64,000 nucleotides of DNA, from assembly GCF_004000985.1 (NCBI RefSeq), contig NZ_BIMH01000018.1:1-64000 (forward strand), read 5' to 3'. Under the pieces are notes generated by a model. It was not told the DNA's origin. It was given only the letters and a program-made list of their open reading frames with translations, and ran no database searches. Positions 15,589-24,910 of the stretch are shown in pieces. The first letter of the stretch is position 1. Each line of letters opens with the position of its first letter. Position numbers and translations under genes: made by a program. This DNA comes from Paenibacillus validus NBRC 15382. GTDB taxonomy: Bacteria; Bacillota; Bacilli; Paenibacillales; NBRC-103111.

Positions 15589-15720
15589 TTATGAACGGGG
15601 AACAATTTTGAGAAGCATACGATTCGGGGCCGGTTGGTCCTCGGCTCGCAGCAAGGGGACGCGGCTCCATGTCATCGGATCGAATGACGCAACGTAGTAG
15701 AGCAGGTCCTGCAACAAAAG
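15589..15720 (-). pseudogene. Possible coding remnant of unknown family
   Basis: A stretch on the minus strand ending in TAA reads LLLQDLLYYVASFDPMTWSR followed by a basic tail ending LKIVPRS. It looks like the C-terminal end of a real protein and uses GC-ending codons, but it has no start codon with a ribosome site, and a terminator lies directly before it. Other frames through the same bases are also open. I do not recognise it. Confidence 0.3.
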
Positions 15721-15721
15721 A

Positions 15722-15744
15722 AAAACCGTCCCGGAGGACGGCTT

Positions 15745-15745
<1 letters not shown>
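15722..15745 (-). terminator. Hairpin terminator overlapping the stop of the sulfite oxidase-like gene
   Basis: On the minus strand AAAGCCGTCC pairs with GGACGGTTTTT around TCCGG and runs into TTTTTCTTTTG. It ends the NO synthase/sulfite oxidase-like operon. Confidence 0.75.
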
Positions 15746-16416
<671 letters not shown>

Positions 16417-17524
16417 GGCCGGTTCCTCCGCTCGTTTCATAAACTCGCTCCTGGTAAAAAAAATTCGGCATTTCCACCCGATTCTCGTAATGGCTGTGAA
16501 ACACATGCGTCGTCGCCGGGGACATCGGCGGGATCAGCCAGGTCCAGTCCCCGGTCGTCTGCCGTCCACGCTTCGCCTCCAGCTCTTCAAAGCGCCGGAA
16601 CTGCGAAGCCGCCGTGTGATGGTCGACAATCGTGACGCCCTGCCGCTTGTACGAATCCAGCACCGCCACGTTGAGCTCGACGAGCGCCTTATCCCGCCAC
16701 AGCGACGATTCTCGGTTCGTGTCGAGCCCCATGACGGCCGCGACCCGAGGCAGCATGTCGTAGCGCTGCGGATCGGCCAAATTGCGCGCCCCGATTTCCG
16801 TGCCCATATACCAGCCGTTGAACGGCGCTGCCGTGTACGATAGGCCGCCGATGTCGAGCCGCATATCCGATACCATCGGCACTCCGTACCACTTCAGCCC
16901 CAGCCCGGCCATCGCCGGATACTCCGGATGCGTAATCGGGACCTCCAGCACAAGCTCCTTCGGAATCGGGAATAAGCGCGGAGGACGCCCGTCCATGCTC
17001 AGCACCAGCGGCAGCACGTCGTAAGGGGTGCCTTCCCCCTTCCAGCCCAGCTCCAGGCAGCATCGGGTCAGCGACGCCGAAGCCGGGTCTCCGACCATGC
17101 CGAACTCCGTCTCGTACCCCGCATACCGGATAAGCTGATGATTCCATATTCGCGCCCCCCGCCCCGGCTCGGTTTCCGGCTTGAAGATCGTGATCGCGGG
17201 ACGAATTTTCCCGCTGTTGGCAGCGAACGCCATATAACGGAATAACGTCTCCGCCATGTCCGCCTCCGTATCGATATGTCTGGCGTCGAAAACTTCGAGC
17301 GACTCCCAGAACAGCCGCCCGATGCACCGGTTGCTGTTGCGCCAAGCCATCTTGGCGCCATGCCGCAGCTCCTCGGGCGTATGCTCGTAACCCCCCGTTG
17401 CGTCGACCGCTTGTCTGATCTCCTCGATGCGCTCAGCCGTCTCGCCCGGCGTCTTGTTCAGCTCCGCGTAACACGCTCGCACGAATTGTTCGGCTTCTTC
17501 CATCAGTTTCCGCGACTCGGCCAT

Positions 17525-17801
17525 CTGTCGTCGTCCCTCCGTTCATTTCATTCATCTACAATAGTATAGCAAATGTCGAAACGACGCGAAAAATATGCTT
17601 GTGAACGTATTGGGAACATTGATCCCCTTATAGACGCATAGCTCCAAGCCAATCGGCCATGGCGTGGGACGGCGAACCCGAGCGTGAAGAACAAGTAGCG
17701 TAAAAAACAAGAGCTGTTCGATAAATTCATGAATGGCTTCGGCGGAGCATACCAAAAAGGACTCGGCGGACTTCACTTCCGTCGGGTCCTTGGGATGGAA
17801 A
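17525..17801. other. Intergenic stretch with no recognised gene
   Basis: Apart from the presumed nos promoter at the left and the terminator at the right, this stretch holds only a weakly protein-like minus-strand frame without a ribosome site. Nothing else is supported. Confidence 0.4.
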
Positions 17802-17839
17802 GAAAAAAGCCTCCCCGGCTGCGGCTGCCGGAGGAGGCC
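17802..17839 (-). terminator. Rho-independent terminator of the molybdopterin oxidoreductase gene
   Basis: On the minus strand GCCTCCTCCGGC pairs with GCCGGGGAGGC, with one G-T pair, and is followed by TTTTTTC, 24 nt after the stop codon. Confidence 0.8.
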
Positions 17840-17862
17840 GTGTCGAACAGCGTCAGGCCCGT

Positions 17863-19911
17863 TCACTTCCCGTACTGTACCTTCTCCACGTTCACCCGCC
17901 CCGAGAAAAAGACGGCCCCTCCCCCCATATCCGCCAGACGGTCAGGGGTCAGCGCGTTGACGAGCGTCTTGCTTCCCGGCGAGTCCGCCCATAGCCCTTG
18001 AGTGACGACGACGCCCGGCAGGACGTCCTCGCCCGCGATCGCCATGAGCTCGCATTCCCCCCGGTCATTCCAGAGACGGACGCAATCTCCGGTCGTAATA
18101 CCGAGAGCCGCAGCATCCGCCTCATTCATATGCAATTTTGGAGCTTTCTCCAGGCGGACATGCTTCTCGTTATGCGCGAACGTGGAATTGAGAAAGTTAT
18201 GGTTCGGCGCCGGAATGAACAAGAACGGCAGGTCGCCGTCTCCGGCAAGCGGTGTGTACGTAGGCAGAGGCGGAAACCCCCGGCGCTCCATCGTCCTGGA
18301 ATACAGCTCGATCTTCCCGCTTGGCGTCGGCAGCTTGCCCGGCAATAGCGGCTTCACCCTTCCCTTCACGAACTGCTTCTCCGCCAACGTCTCGTAGGTA
18401 ACGTCGGCCAGATGCGGATTGCCGGGATGGTCCAACGCCTGCCGGATCATCTCTGCTTCCGTATCCTGAAACGCCGGTTCCTCGAAGCCCATCGCCTGCG
18501 CCAACAGACGGAACACATCCACATTCGATTTGCTTTCGGCATAGGGTTTGATCACCGGCCGCTGCAGCTGCACATAGTGATGCCAGTAAGAACGGTAGAA
18601 GTCCGTATTCTCCAGCGACGACGTGGCCGGCAGCACGATATCCGCATACGCCGCCGTTTCCGTCAGGAACAGATCATGGACCACCGTAAACAGATCTTCC
18701 CGCTGCAGCCCTTGTCTCACCTTGTTCGCATGCGGAGCGACCACGGCCGGATTGGAATTATATACATACAGCGAGCGAATCGGAGGCTCCAGCTCCAGCA
18801 AGGCGCTGCCGAGCTCATTCATGTTAATCCGCCGCGTCGGCTTCCTTAACAAATCCGGACGCTGCAGCGCCGACGCATGATGCGCCAGATAGCCGCTGTT
18901 TCCTTTGATCGCGCCTCCGCCCTTCTTGAGCCATTGTCCGGTCAGCGCCGGCAGACACGAGATCGTCCGGATGCACATCCCGCCGTTATCGTGATGCTGC
19001 GGCCCGTTGCCGATCCGGATGAAGGACGGCGAGGTTTGCCCGTACAACCGGGCAAGCCGGTAAAGATCTTCCTTCGGAACTCCCGTAATCGAGGAGACGA
19101 CGGCCGGTTCATACTGCCGCACATGCTGCCGAAGCTCCTCGTGCCCCACGGTGTACTCACGGAGAAAGTCTTCGTCCACCAGCTGCTCGGCGAACAGAAT
19201 GTGCATGATGCCCAGGGCCAGCGCCGCATCCGTCCCCGGCAATACCGGGATAAACCAGTCGGCCCACCGGCCGGTTTGGTTCTTGTGCACATCGATGACC
19301 ACAACGGTCGCCCCGTTCTTGCGGGCCTTCTCCGCCAGCATCACCTGATGCATGTTCGTGCTGACCGCATTGATTCCCCACATGATGATCAGCTTCGAGT
19401 GGACGGTATCCTCCGGATCGATGCCGAAGCTGCCTCCCATCGTGTAGCCGTACCCTTCCGTACCCGCGGCTTGGCAGATCGTATACAGCAATCGGCTGGC
19501 GCCTAACCGGTGGAAAAACCGGCGGTCCATGCCTTCCGTCCCGAGCATTCCCATGTTGCCGTAAAAGCTGTACGGAAGAATCGCTTCCGCCCCTTCCGCG
19601 GCTATGAGGCGTTTCCACCGGGTAGTAATCGTATCGATGGCCTCTTCCCACGAGATGCGCTCGAAACGGCGCTCCCCCTTCTTCCCCGTACGTTTCAACG
19701 GATAGCGCAGACGGTTCGGATCGTAAATACGCTCGGCCATATGGCGCACTTTGTTGCAGATCGCCCCTTGCGTGACAGGATGTGCCGGATCGCCCTCGAT
19801 TTTCACGATTTTACCGGCTTCTTTATGAATCAGCAGACCGCACTGGTCCGGACAATCCAACGAACATACGGACGGGAACACTCCCGTTTCCTGATCAACG
19901 TAGCTATTCAT
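17863..19911 (-). CDS. Molybdopterin oxidoreductase with N-terminal [4Fe-4S] cluster (YoaE-like)
   Basis: A 682-residue member of the DMSO reductase family. Cys16, Cys20, Cys24 and Cys52 (CSLDCPDQC and AICNK) bind a [4Fe-4S] cluster. The bis-MGD-binding domains follow, with LIIMWGINAVSTNMHQ, VVVIDVHKNQT, FIRIGNGPQHHDNGG and IVLPATSSLENTDFY. The C-terminal molydopterin dinucleotide-binding domain is around LGITTGDCVRLWNDRGE. There is no Tat signal, so it should act in the cytoplasm. It resembles B. subtilis YoaE; the substrate is unknown. It is transcribed alone, ending in a strong terminator, toward the NO synthase gene. The ATG follows AGGAAAGCTTGCT. Confidence 0.85.
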   Translation of the reverse strand: MNSYVDQETGVFPSVCSLDCPDQCGLLIHKEAGKIVKIEGDPAHPVTQGAICNKVRHMAERIYDPNRLRYPLKRTGKKGERRFERISWEEAIDTITTRWKRLIAAEGAEAILPYSFYGNMGMLGTEGMDRRFFHRLGASRLLYTICQAAGTEGYGYTMGGSFGIDPEDTVHSKLIIMWGINAVSTNMHQVMLAEKARKNGATVVVIDVHKNQTGRWADWFIPVLPGTDAALALGIMHILFAEQLVDEDFLREYTVGHEELRQHVRQYEPAVVSSITGVPKEDLYRLARLYGQTSPSFIRIGNGPQHHDNGGMCIRTISCLPALTGQWLKKGGGAIKGNSGYLAHHASALQRPDLLRKPTRRINMNELGSALLELEPPIRSLYVYNSNPAVVAPHANKVRQGLQREDLFTVVHDLFLTETAAYADIVLPATSSLENTDFYRSYWHHYVQLQRPVIKPYAESKSNVDVFRLLAQAMGFEEPAFQDTEAEMIRQALDHPGNPHLADVTYETLAEKQFVKGRVKPLLPGKLPTPSGKIELYSRTMERRGFPPLPTYTPLAGDGDLPFLFIPAPNHNFLNSTFAHNEKHVRLEKAPKLHMNEADAAALGITTGDCVRLWNDRGECELMAIAGEDVLPGVVVTQGLWADSPGSKTLVNALTPDRLADMGGGAVFFSGRVNVEKVQYGK

Positions 19912-19952
19912 AGCAAGCTTCCTTTCCTGGTTACGGATACACCTGATTCCAA

Positions 19953-20801
19953 TTATACATGCAAATTGGTTTTAAACTCGATAACGCCTTTTTCCACCAG
20001 CCGGGAGTCAGCCGGACTGTAGATGTGGGCGGACTGTTCAAGCCACGTCAGATGCTTGCCTTGAGGAGCTTCCAATCGTTCGTAAAACTGCTGGAGCAGC
20101 TTGCCCGATATCGTTATGTCATGCAGGCTATGGAAAAAGCAAACCGGCATGTCAAGCCTGCGGATGCCGGACAAGGCATCATAACTGCCGGTTTCCTGGG
20201 CCCGCCCCAGCAGCCACTCATAGGCGATTTGGTCGCTCTCCGCCCAATTCACAATCTGCGCAATGCCGATATAGGCATGAAATTTATCCGGGTAACGGTG
20301 TGCCAATTGAATCCCGATAATCGAACCCCAGGACACCCCGGAAAGAAAAATTTTGTCCGTCTGGAAGCGCGCCTGCAGCCAATCCGTCAGTTCACTCGCG
20401 TCAGTCAGAAACTGCTCCATGTTCATGGAGGATGCCGGTGTTTCGGCAGCGTACGTTTTGCCCGTACCCCGCTGATCCCAGAACACGACCGTAAAGTGCT
20501 TGATCAATTCCGCCGTCGATAGATTGAACACCCAGTCGACACCGCGGCAGCCTACGCCGGGAACCGGCATACCCGGTCCCCCGTGCAGCACCAGCAAGAC
20601 AGGCTTGCTTGCATCTTCGGCCTGGATCAGGACGTACTGCTTTAAGCCGCCCAACCGGACCTCCTCGACCGAGCTTATTCCTCCAGCCGCTATCAACCGC
20701 TTGCTTTGATTCCTGATCCGCCGCTGCAGGTAAGCCCGATAAAGCAGCAGCCCCGCCACCGCGATGATGACCAGACCTAGCGCGATCCATACGAATACCA
20801 T
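19953..20801 (-). CDS. Membrane-anchored alpha/beta hydrolase lacking its lid domain
   Basis: A 282-residue protein with one N-terminal membrane segment (about residues 3-23). The catalytic part resembles the prolyl aminopeptidase-like branch: LVLHGGPGMPVPG, FWDQRGTGKTY and the nucleophile elbow SGVSWGSIIG. The strand carrying the acid is PVCFFHSLHD and the His is in EQSAHI. Related proteins are roughly 370 residues long and carry a helical lid of about 90 residues between the IGIAQIVNWAES segment and the acid strand. Here only about 25 residues join them, so the lid appears deleted in frame. The ATG abuts the stop of the small gene upstream (TGAATG), with GGGGGAGATGAG before it. Confidence 0.72.
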   Translation of the reverse strand: MVFVWIALGLVIIAVAGLLLYRAYLQRRIRNQSKRLIAAGGISSVEEVRLGGLKQYVLIQAEDASKPVLLVLHGGPGMPVPGVGCRGVDWVFNLSTAELIKHFTVVFWDQRGTGKTYAAETPASSMNMEQFLTDASELTDWLQARFQTDKIFLSGVSWGSIIGIQLAHRYPDKFHAYIGIAQIVNWAESDQIAYEWLLGRAQETGSYDALSGIRRLDMPVCFFHSLHDITISGKLLQQFYERLEAPQGKHLTWLEQSAHIYSPADSRLVEKGVIEFKTNLHV

Positions 20802-20999
20802 TCACTCATCTCCCCCATGGTTTCTAACGATACCCGTATAAGTAAGACGGGACGCTTCATTTATCAGTTCCTCCACCGTGATGCCGAAATACTGTAGATC
20901 ACCCATTTCATTGGCATTAAAAATACCGTCGCCCAGCGCGTAGAGAACGAGCATGAACCGGATCGGGTCGATATTTTGCAGCTTTTTTGTGATGTTCAT
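20802..20999 (-). CDS. Small hypothetical protein, first gene of a two-gene operon
   Basis: A 65-residue protein containing FMLVLYALGDGIFNANEMGD and a helical C-terminus. I do not recognise it. Its TGA is followed immediately by the ATG of the hydrolase gene, and the hydrolase ribosome site lies inside its last codons. That coupling is the main support for it being real. Its own ATG has no visible ribosome site, so the start is unsure. Confidence 0.5.
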   Translation of the reverse strand: MNITKKLQNIDPIRFMLVLYALGDGIFNANEMGDLQYFGITVEELINEASRLTYTGIVRNHGGDE

Positions 21000-21090
21000 C
21001 GGTTATTCATGCTTTCGACATGGGATATTCACAACAATCGCTTACGCTGGTTCAAAGCGAGTTTACTTGAGAAAGGGAGAGGAACATCCA

Positions 21091-22527
21091 TTGAACACAA
21101 AGACGTTAGCATTACCTGCACTGTCGCTTCTGTTGGCGTTCGGCGCGGCCGGCTGCAGCCCGGATATGGCGGCGAAGCAAACCGGCTCCGGGTTTACCCC
21201 GCTGGGCAAGGAGGAAACAGCCAAAATCAAGGTGCTGTTTTACAATGATCAGGCCTTCAACATGCTGTACGGCTCCGCCTTCAGCGTTAAGCATCCGAAC
21301 ATCGAGGTGGAAGTGGTCTCCATGATGCCCTTGATGATGTCCGGCAATCCGTCGAAAGAAGCGTTCGATCAGTTGATTAAAGAGCAAAAGCCGGATGTGC
21401 TCTTCCTGAATGCGGAGCAATATCAGCGCCTTTCCGGAGACGGGCGGCTGCTGCAGCTCGACCCGATTGTGAAGCAGACTGGATTCGATATTGAAAACCT
21501 GCATCCGACGGTCGTAGAGCTGCTGAAATCTAAAGGAAACGGCAGCCTCTACGGTCTGGCGCCCAGCTTTGGCGGACGCGCGCTCTTTTACAACAAAGAC
21601 CTGTTCGACCGTTACGGCGTTGCGTATCCAACCGATCAAATGACGTGGGACGAAGTGCTTCAGTTAGCGAAACGGTTCCCGGCAGACCAGCAGGGCGATC
21701 AGCGGATTTACGGCTACGCCTCCAGCGGTTACGGGATGGGACCGGCAAGCGGCTACTTCGAGCTTGTCTACGATATCGGCTTGACGCAAGGGCTGCAAAT
21801 GATTCATCCGGACGACAAAACCATCGTAAACATGAAATCGGAGGGCTGGAAAAAAACGCTCCAGAGCGCAGTGGACGCTTATAAATCCGGTTCCGTTCGT
21901 CCGCCGGCCAAACCGTCTTTCGACGAGAATAAACCGGAAACCATCTATACGCAAAATCCGTTCATTGCCGGAAAAGCGGCGATGACCCTTGGGGGTTATT
22001 ACATGATCACCTCCATGGAACAGGCCGCGCAAAATGTCAAAAGCTTGAAGCCGGTCCAATGGGAAGCCGTTACCGAACCCGTCGATCCGGCCAATCCCGA
22101 TCAGTCCTCGAGCTTCTACATCAACCAGATCGTGAGCATTAGCGAAGACTCCGACGCCCAATCCGCCGCCTGGGAGCTGGTGGAATACATCAACAGCGAC
22201 GAACTGGCCAAAACGCTATCCAAATCCGCATTCGAGCTGTTATCGCGACCTGCATATATGAAAGAAAAGAACGGCCGCAGTCTGGAATCCTTCTATAAAC
22301 TCAAGCCCAGCGACAAAAATACCGGCGACTTTACGGGTGTGCCGATAAGTTTTTATGCAGCCTTCGACAAAGCGGCCAATCAGGAGATCGAAGCGCTTAT
22401 GCAAAATAAAATTTCGGTGGATCAAGCGCTGCAAAACATCGAGCAGCTGGCCCAGCAGGAGCTGATCAAGGCAAAGGCGGCGCAGCCGGAGGACAATTCG
22501 GCTCAGCAGCCGTCCACATCGCCGTAA
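21091..22527 (+). CDS. Extracellular solute-binding lipoprotein (family 1), orphan
   Basis: A 478-residue lipoprotein. The signal NTKTLALPALSLLLAFGAAG ends in the lipobox AAGC, placing the lipidated Cys at residue 22. The mature part has the two-lobed sugar-type binding fold, with IKVLFYNDQAF, PDVLFLNAEQYQRL, YGLAPSFGGRALFYNKDLFDRYG and TWDEVLQLAKRFP. It would normally deliver a sugar or oligosaccharide to an ABC importer, but no permease or ATPase gene lies nearby. The start is a TTG after GGGAGAGGAACATCCA. A strong terminator follows directly, so it is transcribed alone. Confidence 0.82.
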   Translation: MNTKTLALPALSLLLAFGAAGCSPDMAAKQTGSGFTPLGKEETAKIKVLFYNDQAFNMLYGSAFSVKHPNIEVEVVSMMPLMMSGNPSKEAFDQLIKEQKPDVLFLNAEQYQRLSGDGRLLQLDPIVKQTGFDIENLHPTVVELLKSKGNGSLYGLAPSFGGRALFYNKDLFDRYGVAYPTDQMTWDEVLQLAKRFPADQQGDQRIYGYASSGYGMGPASGYFELVYDIGLTQGLQMIHPDDKTIVNMKSEGWKKTLQSAVDAYKSGSVRPPAKPSFDENKPETIYTQNPFIAGKAAMTLGGYYMITSMEQAAQNVKSLKPVQWEAVTEPVDPANPDQSSSFYINQIVSISEDSDAQSAAWELVEYINSDELAKTLSKSAFELLSRPAYMKEKNGRSLESFYKLKPSDKNTGDFTGVPISFYAAFDKAANQEIEALMQNKISVDQALQNIEQLAQQELIKAKAAQPEDNSAQQPSTSP

Positions 22528-22537
22528 TCGAAACAAA

Positions 22538-22575
22538 TCCCCTGACAAACAGATAAGTGTTTGTCAGGGGATTTT
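22538..22575. terminator. Strong hairpin terminator
   Basis: ATCCCCTGACAAAC pairs with GTTTGTCAGGGGAT around an 8-nt loop and is followed by TTTTC. It lies between two convergent transcription units. Confidence 0.85.
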
Positions 22576-22597
22576 CACTACCGCTATCCATCCGTAT

Positions 22598-22768
22598 CTA
22601 CTTCCGCGTTGACTTGTTGTTCTTAACCGCTGTGAAGATCGCCCCGAAAATAAAGATCAGGGCAAGAGCCCAGCCAACGAGGGGAGACCATGTCCACAGG
22701 TTCCTGGCGGCCATACCTGACAATAAACAAACGATGCCAAGTAAACAAAGCACGGCCGGTCTCATCAT
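22598..22768 (-). CDS. Small two-helix membrane protein
   Basis: A 56-residue protein with two hydrophobic segments (about residues 5-20 and 29-47), a short Trp-containing turn between them (NLWTWSPLVGW) and a Lys-rich end. An excellent ribosome site, AGGAGGAAAAAAG, precedes the double ATG. It starts 17 nt after the stop of the sensor kinase gene on the same strand, so it belongs to that operon. Small membrane proteins in this position often modulate the kinase or the transporter; that role is inference. Confidence 0.7.
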   Translation of the reverse strand: MMRPAVLCLLGIVCLLSGMAARNLWTWSPLVGWALALIFIFGAIFTAVKNNKSTRK

Positions 22769-22785
22769 CTTTTTTCCTCCTCACA

Positions 22786-24162
22786 CTAGGGCTTCACCGG
22801 TACGGTTACGATAAACACCGCGCCGGTTTCGTTATTTTGGGCATGAATCTCGCCCTTGTGAAGGTCGACGATACGCTTGGAGATGGCCAGGCCCAGCCCG
22901 TTCCCCTCCCGTTTGCGGTTCCGCGACTTGTCTGCTTTATAAAACCGGTCGAATATTTTATCGATTTCATCCGCCGGAATACCCGGCCCGCTATCCATGA
23001 AGCTGACACGGACTTGTTTCCCGGCCCTGGTCAAGGACACGACGACCGTTCCTCCTTGCGGAGTAAACTTGATGCTGTTATCGAGCAGGTTTTTCCATAC
23101 CTGAAACAGTTGGTCCTGGTCGGCTGTGATGACCGCAGGCTCCAATTGTATCCGGATGTCGATCTCTTTCCGCGCCCATAGCGGCTCACTGGCTATAATC
23201 ACTTTGCGAAGCTGCTCGTCCAGGGGGTAGGTGAGGAGCACGAAGGGATGATGGTCCGATTCCAGCGAAGCCAGCTTTAACAAATTATCGCACAGCCGGG
23301 ATAGCCGCTCGCTTTCGTCATGGATAATGGTATAGTAGCGCACCCGGTCCTCCTCCTGCACGAGACCGTTCTTCAGCGCATTGGAGAAGCCGCGAATCGA
23401 AGTAAGCGGCGATTGGATTTCATGAGATACGTTCGATACAAAATCCCTGCGCATCTGCTCGATCTGCTTCAGTTCCCCCGCCATGCGGTTAAAATGAAAA
23501 GCCAGCATCCCCACTTCATCCTTGCGTGTAGCGGCTACTTTAACCTCAAAGTCTCCCTTGGACACTTTCCGGGTCGCCCTCACCATTTCCCTAAGCGGTT
23601 TCATCAGATGTTTGGTCGATACAAAAAAGAGCAGCACGCTGCCGATAAGCAAGAAAATAAGCAGAACGATCGTCAAGTTAATTTGGAATTTCACGGAATT
23701 GGTGAAGTCCTGCTGGAGCAAAATCGCATAAGGCTGTCCGTTATGATCAAAGGGGACGCCTAGCACCGTAAGTGACATATCCTTCGGATCGTAATGCGGA
23801 TACGCGGGTCCGTGGTATTCCTGCTTGTTCAGAAACATCGCCCTGACGATCGAAGGGTCTACATCGATTGTCGCGTTACCGCCCATCGGGACGAGAACAG
23901 GCTGCCCGCCGTCGAAGCGGTATATATTCAAAAAATAGCTTTTCGGCAGAAAAAAGCCCTTCAGCACCAGCGTGAACGACTCATCCGTCATTTCGTTATA
24001 CAAATGGATGGAGGAAACCGCCACCCGGTGCATTTCCTCCTGTACGCGATCGCGCAAATAGTTGCCCAAGTAGGTGCTGATCACGTAATATCCAAGCCCT
24101 AATATGGATACGACGATGGCAAGGAAAAGTAAAATGACCTTGGCGTAAAGCGACTTAAACAT
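22786..24162 (-). CDS. Sensor histidine kinase (HssS-like)
   Basis: A 458-residue membrane kinase. Two membrane segments (about 9-30 and 165-187) flank an extracellular sensor of about 130 residues. A HAMP domain is followed by the phosphorylated His247 in SNVSHEIQSPLTSIRG, then an ATP-binding domain with NLLDNSIKF, DSGPGIP and GNGLGLAISKRI. The overall length and MFKSLYAK start recall HssS, the staphylococcal heme sensor kinase, though the signal here is not known. The gene overlaps the response regulator gene by 8 nt. It shares an operon with an ABC exporter, which it probably controls. Confidence 0.88.
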   Translation of the reverse strand: MFKSLYAKVILLFLAIVVSILGLGYYVISTYLGNYLRDRVQEEMHRVAVSSIHLYNEMTDESFTLVLKGFFLPKSYFLNIYRFDGGQPVLVPMGGNATIDVDPSIVRAMFLNKQEYHGPAYPHYDPKDMSLTVLGVPFDHNGQPYAILLQQDFTNSVKFQINLTIVLLIFLLIGSVLLFFVSTKHLMKPLREMVRATRKVSKGDFEVKVAATRKDEVGMLAFHFNRMAGELKQIEQMRRDFVSNVSHEIQSPLTSIRGFSNALKNGLVQEEDRVRYYTIIHDESERLSRLCDNLLKLASLESDHHPFVLLTYPLDEQLRKVIIASEPLWARKEIDIRIQLEPAVITADQDQLFQVWKNLLDNSIKFTPQGGTVVVSLTRAGKQVRVSFMDSGPGIPADEIDKIFDRFYKADKSRNRKREGNGLGLAISKRIVDLHKGEIHAQNNETGAVFIVTVPVKP

Positions 24163-24832
24163 GAGCGACCTCGATCCGGTAGCCGAGTCCGCGTACGGTC
24201 ACGATTTTCACGGATGGCGCAAGATCGTCGAATTTGTCCCTCAACCGTTTGATATGAACATCAACCGTTCGTTCATCCCCGTCGAAATCGCTGCCCCAGA
24301 TTTGTTCGATCAGGTCGCCTCTCGTAAAAATTTTGTTCGGATAGTTAGCCAATTTGAATAAAATATCGAACTCCTTGGGCGGCAGGTGCAGCTTTTCTTT
24401 ATTAACCCGGACCTCGTGCAGCGGCCCGTCGATTTCCAATTCGCCGAAACGGATCACGCTGGCCGTAGAAACCTTGTATCTCTTCAACAAGGCTTTCACG
24501 CGCATGATCATCTCCACCGGGTCGAACGGCTTGGCCAAATAATCGTCTGTGCCGACCTGAAAGCCTTTGATTTTGTCTACCGTTTCCGATTTGGCCGAAA
24601 TCATCAGAACGGGCAAATCGTAATGGCTGCGAATGGTCCGGCATAGCTCCCAGCCGTCCATCTTCGGCATCATAATATCGAGAATGACAAGGCCTACGGA
24701 AGCTTCGGAGAGCAGGCGCAGCGCCTCCTCCCCGTCCTCCGCTTCCATAATGCCGTAATCTTCATTCTTCAAGTAAAGCCGGATGAGCTCCCGGATATAA
24801 GGATCGTCATCGACTACCATGATTTTAATCAT
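24155..24832 (-). CDS. OmpR-family response regulator (HssR-like)
   Basis: A 225-residue regulator. The receiver domain has the acidic pair DDD near residue 8-10, the phosphorylation site in LVILDIMMPKMDG (about Asp52), and the conserved Lys in DDYLAKPFDP. The C-terminal winged helix carries LPPKEFDILFKLANYPNKIF and DVHIKRLRDKF. It is the partner of the overlapping kinase gene. The ABC exporter genes lie upstream in the same direction, with 78 nt between, so the order is ATPase, permease, regulator, kinase, small membrane protein. Confidence 0.9.
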   Translation of the reverse strand: MIKIMVVDDDPYIRELIRLYLKNEDYGIMEAEDGEEALRLLSEASVGLVILDIMMPKMDGWELCRTIRSHYDLPVLMISAKSETVDKIKGFQVGTDDYLAKPFDPVEMIMRVKALLKRYKVSTASVIRFGELEIDGPLHEVRVNKEKLHLPPKEFDILFKLANYPNKIFTRGDLIEQIWGSDFDGDERTVDVHIKRLRDKFDDLAPSVKIVTVRGLGYRIEVAHV

Positions 24833-24910
24833 CGGATAAGCCTCCTAATTATTCCATCGGCTTATATCGTAGCATATCGCGCCTTGTTCGTGTTCGCCTA
24901 TTTGGGAAAG

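Noticed and set aside
17552-17866. Minus-strand frame of 104 codons upstream of the NO synthase gene
   Set aside because: It spans the terminator of the molybdopterin oxidoreductase gene and shows no domain or ribosome site.
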